A DNA stretch of 7,359 nucleotides from an uncultured Verrucomicrobiales bacterium (lineage in GTDB: Bacteria; Verrucomicrobiota; Verrucomicrobiia; Verrucomicrobiales; Akkermansiaceae). The stretch lies in assembly GCA_937885815.1 (NCBI GenBank), contig CALABM010000168.1, positions 1 through 7,359 on the forward strand. The letters are read 5' to 3'. Under the pieces are notes generated by a model. It did no database searches. It worked only from the letters and a program-made list of their open reading frames with translations, and had not been told where the DNA came from. Position numbers and translations under genes: made by a program. Below are positions 3,879-7,359 of this stretch, piece by piece (the stretch's first letter is position 1; every line of letters begins with the position of its first letter).

Positions 3879-6125
3879 CTATACTGTTCCGTTTCCTGTT
3901 GTTGGGAAAAGGAATGCCGCCAGTTTTTGAGTCATTTCAGCGCGGCGGTCAATGGCATCCTGCAGGCTCCAGCTCATCACTTTGCCGGCCAGAGCTTGCG
4001 CGGTTTTATAGACACTGTCTTCGTAGGCTTGTGGTTTGCTGTTTTTATCATTGCCAATGCTTCTGTTCAGCGAGGATTCCAGCAGCACCAGATTGCCGAT
4101 TCTGTTGAGCTCCGGCCCCCATTTGTCCCATACCTCATTTGCGTTTTCAGCATCTGTGTAGCATTGAATGTGCTCAATATCGATGCTCTTCCGGAACAGA
4201 TTATCAAACAGCCCTTCCGACTGAGCGTCGGACTGTTCAATATATTCCCAGAGGCGGCAAAGAAGAAGTTTCCAGACCGGATATCCGGTAACTTGGTACT
4301 CACAGGCACTAGCAAATGCTTGTTGCGCATCAAAATGGGGGTAGATGGATTCGCGGCAGGTGGTGTAGAGCTTCGTGATAGCTGTAGCCGGGCCTGCTCC
4401 CGACTGTCCCAATTTCAGCAGAATTTTGTGCAATCCGCTCCATACACCTGACACCTGTTTGGCCCATAACAAGCTCGGTGGTGTCAGAATTCTGAGCAGG
4501 TCGCACACAAAATCCTTCAAATCACCATCCTCGAGCAGCAAGCCGTTATGATGGGCAACAACGGCCATTTTCCAGCTCTGTCCATACCTTGTCCCAGCCA
4601 ACAGGTGGGTGAGAATCCGGAAATCTGCATCCTGCTCATATTTGCTTATATAGTGCTTATAACTCTCGTAAAGCCCAGCGAGGGTTTCCGGGCTCAGCAT
4701 TTCCTGCAGCAGTTCCAGCATGAGCGGATTGGACGCCTTAAAGCCATCCCAGTGTTTGGTGCCCAGCAGAGTATCAAAGAGCCGTTCAAAGAAGGTATCC
4801 GCCGACATGCGGAGCTGCTCTGTACTGAACTCACAGCGCGCTACAATCAAGTACTGATAAATGGAGAGCAACTCCCCCATAGAATGTTGTCGTCTGTCGG
4901 GATGGCTCCTGTTGTGTTCCTCCACTTGTTCATAAATGGATGATAGTTCATTGAACACATACTCGTCATCACCGCACACATCTTTTCTGAACTCGTAGAA
5001 CCTGATTTTGAAAAGGTCGGTCATGCCCAAATCCAACCCGGTTGTGTTGATGGTATTGAAAATACGGAGGGTTTTGGAAAGCCCGGCGTGGGTTTCTACC
5101 ACAACAAACTGAAGCTTTGTTTCGAGATATTCCAGAAACTCTCGGTAGCGGGTGGCACGGGCTGCTTCTTCTGTCAGGATGAGTTCCTCCAGCAAATGCT
5201 GAATAATGGAGGCGTTGCGGATGTATGGGTTTCTGCCTTGCTCCGGCTGCATGACTTTATCTTGCCGGAACTTACGGAACTCCTCGAGGTCGCTCTGTGC
5301 CGCGCCTCGGTTCACCCGGGAAATGAACTGCTCCGGGCGTATTCGGCGTTCACCATTCAATTCATCCTCCAGTAGGCTCAGGGTAATGAGGAAGGTGCTG
5401 AATCTTTGTTGCCCATCAATGACATCATATGCCCACTCTGCATGTGCTTGCTTTCTATCCGTAAGCCGTATGGGGGCAGAGAGCTGTATGGTGCCCATGA
5501 ACAGAGTTTCCTGTTTTTCAAAACCGCTGCGCAGTTCCTCAAACAAGCGCCGCAGCTCGCTTTCTCCCCAAGAATACGGGCGCTGGTATATCGGTATTCT
5601 GTACCGTACGTTATCTGTGAAAATAGCTTGCTCAGGGGCAGCACCACACAGGCAGACAGTCCGGCATTGCAACGTGAAATCATTTTGCGCGTCGGTATGG
5701 TAATGGTTGTTCCAGTACGCAATGACCTGTTCGGCATTGCCATGACGGCAAAAACGCTTCCGACCGTCATTTCCCCACAGGGATTGCTTCATTTCATCCG
5801 GCTTGAGGTGAATATACTGCACCTTGCATATTTGAATATCCTCTTGGTCAAGCCGCGCAAATTCCACATCGCAAAAACGAATGTCTTTCTGCGCGTGGTA
5901 ATTATCGAACGGAGTGATAACCCTGCCAATGGCAACCGGTATGGCGCCATTAGTTACAAGCAGATAATCCCCCGGCTGGACATCCTGCCAGTTTCCCATC
6001 CGGCTCGAGTCGTGAGCGCCCCCGAAAAAAGCACAGTCATAGTTCAGGAACATATCCAGAACCCGTATACCGGAACTGCCCCACCTCGACCCTATTTTCC
6101 AGACTCGGTTATCACCATTTGCCAT
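3879..6125 (-). CDS. GmrSD-type restriction-like defence protein (DUF262 + DUF1524/HNH) with an extra N-terminal domain, 748 aa
   Basis: Residues about 170-390 form a DUF262 (GmrS-like) domain. It opens with IPIYQRPYSW (177-186), then the family hallmark DVIDGQQRFSTF with DGQQR at 237-241, the nucleotide-binding/hydrolysis motif. FNTINTTGLDLGMTD (356-370) follows. Residues about 560-740 form a DUF1524 (GmrD-like) HNH nuclease domain: IEHI with His652, then NRIGNLVLL (674-682) and SLNRSIGN with Asn687. The fused GmrSD enzymes are modification-dependent (type IV) restriction systems against phages with modified, for example glucosylated, DNA; related fusions use other cues. Residues 1-140 are additional. 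They read WKIGSRWGSSGIRVLDMF, FFGG, then QPGDYLLVTNGAIPVAIGRV, resembling a small PUA/EVE-like barrel, so possibly a modified-base sensor (inference). All hallmark residues are intact and the length is normal for a fused GmrSD plus one domain. The promoter lies directly before the ATG. Confidence 0.9.
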   Translation of the reverse strand: MANGDNRVWKIGSRWGSSGIRVLDMFLNYDCAFFGGAHDSSRMGNWQDVQPGDYLLVTNGAIPVAIGRVITPFDNYHAQKDIRFCDVEFARLDQEDIQICKVQYIHLKPDEMKQSLWGNDGRKRFCRHGNAEQVIAYWNNHYHTDAQNDFTLQCRTVCLCGAAPEQAIFTDNVRYRIPIYQRPYSWGESELRRLFEELRSGFEKQETLFMGTIQLSAPIRLTDRKQAHAEWAYDVIDGQQRFSTFLITLSLLEDELNGERRIRPEQFISRVNRGAAQSDLEEFRKFRQDKVMQPEQGRNPYIRNASIIQHLLEELILTEEAARATRYREFLEYLETKLQFVVVETHAGLSKTLRIFNTINTTGLDLGMTDLFKIRFYEFRKDVCGDDEYVFNELSSIYEQVEEHNRSHPDRRQHSMGELLSIYQYLIVARCEFSTEQLRMSADTFFERLFDTLLGTKHWDGFKASNPLMLELLQEMLSPETLAGLYESYKHYISKYEQDADFRILTHLLAGTRYGQSWKMAVVAHHNGLLLEDGDLKDFVCDLLRILTPPSLLWAKQVSGVWSGLHKILLKLGQSGAGPATAITKLYTTCRESIYPHFDAQQAFASACEYQVTGYPVWKLLLCRLWEYIEQSDAQSEGLFDNLFRKSIDIEHIQCYTDAENANEVWDKWGPELNRIGNLVLLESSLNRSIGNDKNSKPQAYEDSVYKTAQALAGKVMSWSLQDAIDRRAEMTQKLAAFLFPTTGNGTV

Positions 6126-6131
6126 GCTCTC

Positions 6132-6160
6132 ATTCTAGCACCAGTTAATTGCTGAGGCAA
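6132..6160 (-). promoter_or_regulatory. Extended -10 promoter giving a near-leaderless mRNA for the GmrSD-type gene
   Basis: Read on the minus strand: -35 TTGCCT (6155-6160), a 17-bp spacer ending in TGC, and -10 TAGAAT (6132-6137). The -10 box ends 7 nt from the A of the ATG at 6125. The predicted transcription start therefore coincides with the start codon or lies one or two bases before it. Confidence 0.5.
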
Positions 6161-6323
6161 GCCAAAGCGCAAGGATGAGGACATTTAGCAAGCCGTAGGA
6201 GAAAGCTGACACCCCCAAAGTAGCATACTGACCGAACGGCTCCAGCCCCCCTCAAAGGTCGGCTAGGAAAAGGATGATAAGCTCGCTATCAGGCCTGGGC
6301 TTCCGCAGCATGGGCGCACCATG

Positions 6324-6354
6324 AAAACGGCGTATCCGGTGGGATACGCCGTTT
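6324..6354 (-). terminator. Intrinsic terminator of the IdeS-like protease gene
   Basis: A perfect 13-bp stem, AAACGGCGTATCC (6325-6337) with GGATACGCCGTTT (6342-6354), encloses a 4-nt loop. In the minus direction it ends in TTTT and lies 28 nt past the stop codon at 6383. The A/T flanks are symmetric, so it could also work from the other strand. Confidence 0.85.
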
Positions 6355-6382
6355 CTGCTGCGTGAAATTGTTGTGGGGAGTC

Positions 6383-7240
6383 TCAGCGGCGACGTCTGAC
6401 AGCCAGGCCGAGCAAGGCGGCAATTCCCAGCATGGCGGTTGCCGGCTCGGGAACAGCGGGCGGCGCGCTACGGAGCCCGGAAACCACAGAGAAGGTTGCC
6501 CCCATGTTTTCATCAAATGCCACGCTGCCGGTTCCCCCGTTTTTCTCCGAGTATGTGCAGATAACATCTTTGCGGAACAGCTCGGGCTCGTTATTGATAT
6601 CGTCTGAATTGGTGAGCCATACGCCGGTAAGTTCGTAGCCATTGGAGGTTATCTCATATTCTGCCCCCCAGAGGGTATAGGCATGAGCCACCCCGGAGTT
6701 CTCAACAGACAGCGTCAGGGCATAACCACTGCTCAGAGCATCAACCACGGCCTCACTGTAGGCGTAAGGATTATTGGAGCTCGTGGCAATGGTGATGGGG
6801 TACATGTCCGTATCATACACATCGCTGAGGAATCCACCATTGGCGTATGCCGTGTATTCTGTCGGCATGCCCTTGTCGATGCCGGCCCAGCCGCTGCCTT
6901 CGGGGGCGGACCAATTACCATTTACCCACCATTCGTAGGCGTAGTACGCCTTTCCGCCTCCGTTGGTGTAAATCGCGCGGAACAAATCAAATATCTCCGC
7001 GTTCTGGGGAACGGAGGAAGAAACGCTGGAAAGGTTGAGATTCTGCCACCAAGAGATAACATTACTGGCAGACGCTGCCCAGCACATGGCGGTATCCGCC
7101 ATGATTCCGTCATTGCTGCCTGACTTGTGGTAATCATACCATCCCCCGTCCTGAGAAACCCCGGGGGCCCAAACTTCGGCAGCCGGTGCAGTAAGAGCGC
7201 CGGCAAGAAGTGCTACTGTAGAGAAAAAGATTCGTTTCAT
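6383..7240 (-). CDS. Exported IdeS/Mac-like (C66 family) cysteine protease with PEP-CTERM tail, 285 aa
   Basis: A signal peptide (MKRIFFSTVALLAGALTAPA, then A) precedes VWAPGVS. GGWYDYHKS (32-40) and MCWAASASNVISWW (52-65) match the GWYD-x-x-K and C-x-AA-x-x-x-N-x-x-x-WW blocks of the IdeS/Mac immunoglobulin-degrading protease family. Cys53 is the nucleophile and Lys39 the probable oxyanion-hole lysine. GVAHAYTLWGAEYE (183-196) supplies His186, and NSDD (211-214) supplies the catalytic Asp. The full triad is therefore present. The C-terminus is a PEP-CTERM signal: VPEP (263-266), a hydrophobic helix to about 280, then VRRRR. It is normally processed by an exosortase/archaeosortase-type enzyme and places proteins at the envelope or outside. 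The characterised relative, from Streptococcus pyogenes, cleaves IgG. The substrate here is unknown. The 16-bp-spaced promoter and terminator mark it as a single-gene unit. Confidence 0.85.
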   Translation of the reverse strand: MKRIFFSTVALLAGALTAPAAEVWAPGVSQDGGWYDYHKSGSNDGIMADTAMCWAASASNVISWWQNLNLSSVSSSVPQNAEIFDLFRAIYTNGGGKAYYAYEWWVNGNWSAPEGSGWAGIDKGMPTEYTAYANGGFLSDVYDTDMYPITIATSSNNPYAYSEAVVDALSSGYALTLSVENSGVAHAYTLWGAEYEITSNGYELTGVWLTNSDDINNEPELFRKDVICTYSEKNGGTGSVAFDENMGATFSVVSGLRSAPPAVPEPATAMLGIAALLGLAVRRRR

Positions 7241-7254
7241 CGGCTTATTCTCTC

Positions 7255-7282
7255 AGTATATCAACTATGCCCCAGAAAGCAA
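7255..7282 (-). promoter_or_regulatory. Promoter of the IdeS-like protease gene
   Basis: Read on the minus strand: -35 TTGCTT (7277-7282), a 16-bp spacer ending in TGA, and -10 TATACT (7255-7260), an extended -10 form. Transcription would start near 7248, about 8 nt before the ATG at 7240, too short for a standard Shine-Dalgarno arrangement. Confidence 0.5.
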
Positions 7283-7359
7283 GGAAATAAAACGAACCGC
7301 CAAACGGTGCGAGCCCAAGACATGAGTAACAAATAAGTACCATCACATAGGAAACACAA

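Noticed and set aside
5406..6155. Long plus-strand open frame of 249 codons opposite the GmrSD-type gene
   Set aside because: It is antisense to a strongly supported coding region with intact family motifs, has no promoter or ribosome site, and its composition is that of a mirror frame.
6161..6323. Gap between the GmrSD-type promoter and the protease terminator
   Set aside because: Searched for tRNA, small genes and repeats. Only scattered imperfect inverted matches (for example around GACCGA at 6231 and GTCGG at 6259) were seen, none strong enough to annotate.
6683..7123. Plus-strand open frame of 146 codons inside the protease gene
   Set aside because: It lies wholly within the IdeS-like gene on the other strand, whose catalytic motifs are unambiguous.
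7287..7307. Small ACCG/CGGT hairpin with a T-rich tail on the minus strand, possibly a terminator for a gene beyond the right edge
   Set aside because: The stem is only four base pairs and no upstream gene end is visible.

Overview
The window is roughly 50% GC bacterial chromosome or integrated-element DNA. The best taxonomic clue is the right-hand gene. It encodes an exported protein ending in a PEP-CTERM sorting tail (VPEP, a short hydrophobic helix, then RRRR), and its protease family and tail style point to Verrucomicrobiota, probably an Akkermansia relative. This is inferred from protein character; no rRNA or housekeeping gene is present to confirm it. Most genes have recognisable sigma70-type promoters at 16-17 bp spacing. 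Most starts lack an obvious Shine-Dalgarno sequence and lie within about 0-30 nt of the predicted transcription start.

Layout from left to right. Positions 1-238 (minus) hold the N-terminus of a two-helix membrane protein that runs off the left edge. It diverges from 380-1111 (plus), a soluble protein I do not recognise. That gene ends in an ATGA overlap with a short hydrophobic peptide gene that appears frameshifted (1108-1228). Two minus-strand genes follow for exported proteins: a lipoprotein (1316-1984) and an ankyrin-like secreted protein (2208-2699). Their upstream regions look like diverged copies of one another. A 350-nt control region then leads to a plus-strand, translationally coupled pair (3050-3496 and 3493-3708). 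Its first gene belongs to a small-protein family I associate with phages and mobile elements. After a GC-rich stretch with strong secondary-structure potential (3709-3848) comes the largest gene, on the minus strand (3879-6125). It is a 748-residue GmrSD-type (DUF262 plus DUF1524/HNH) restriction-like defence protein with an extra N-terminal domain, and its promoter may give a nearly leaderless mRNA. The right end carries an IdeS/Mac-like cysteine protease with signal peptide and PEP-CTERM tail (6383-7240, minus), followed by a textbook hairpin terminator.

The gene mix (membrane protein with unknown partner, phage-type orphan proteins, stand-alone type IV restriction-like gene, secreted accessory proteins) resembles an accessory island. 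No integrase, transposase, tRNA, CRISPR array or attachment site is visible. The genes look like independent transcription units rather than one pathway; only 380-1111/1108-1228 and 3050-3496/3493-3708 look co-transcribed. The items most worth follow-up are the sensor-like N-terminal fusion on the GmrSD protein, the exported IdeS-like protease, and the duplicated control regions of the two secreted-protein genes.
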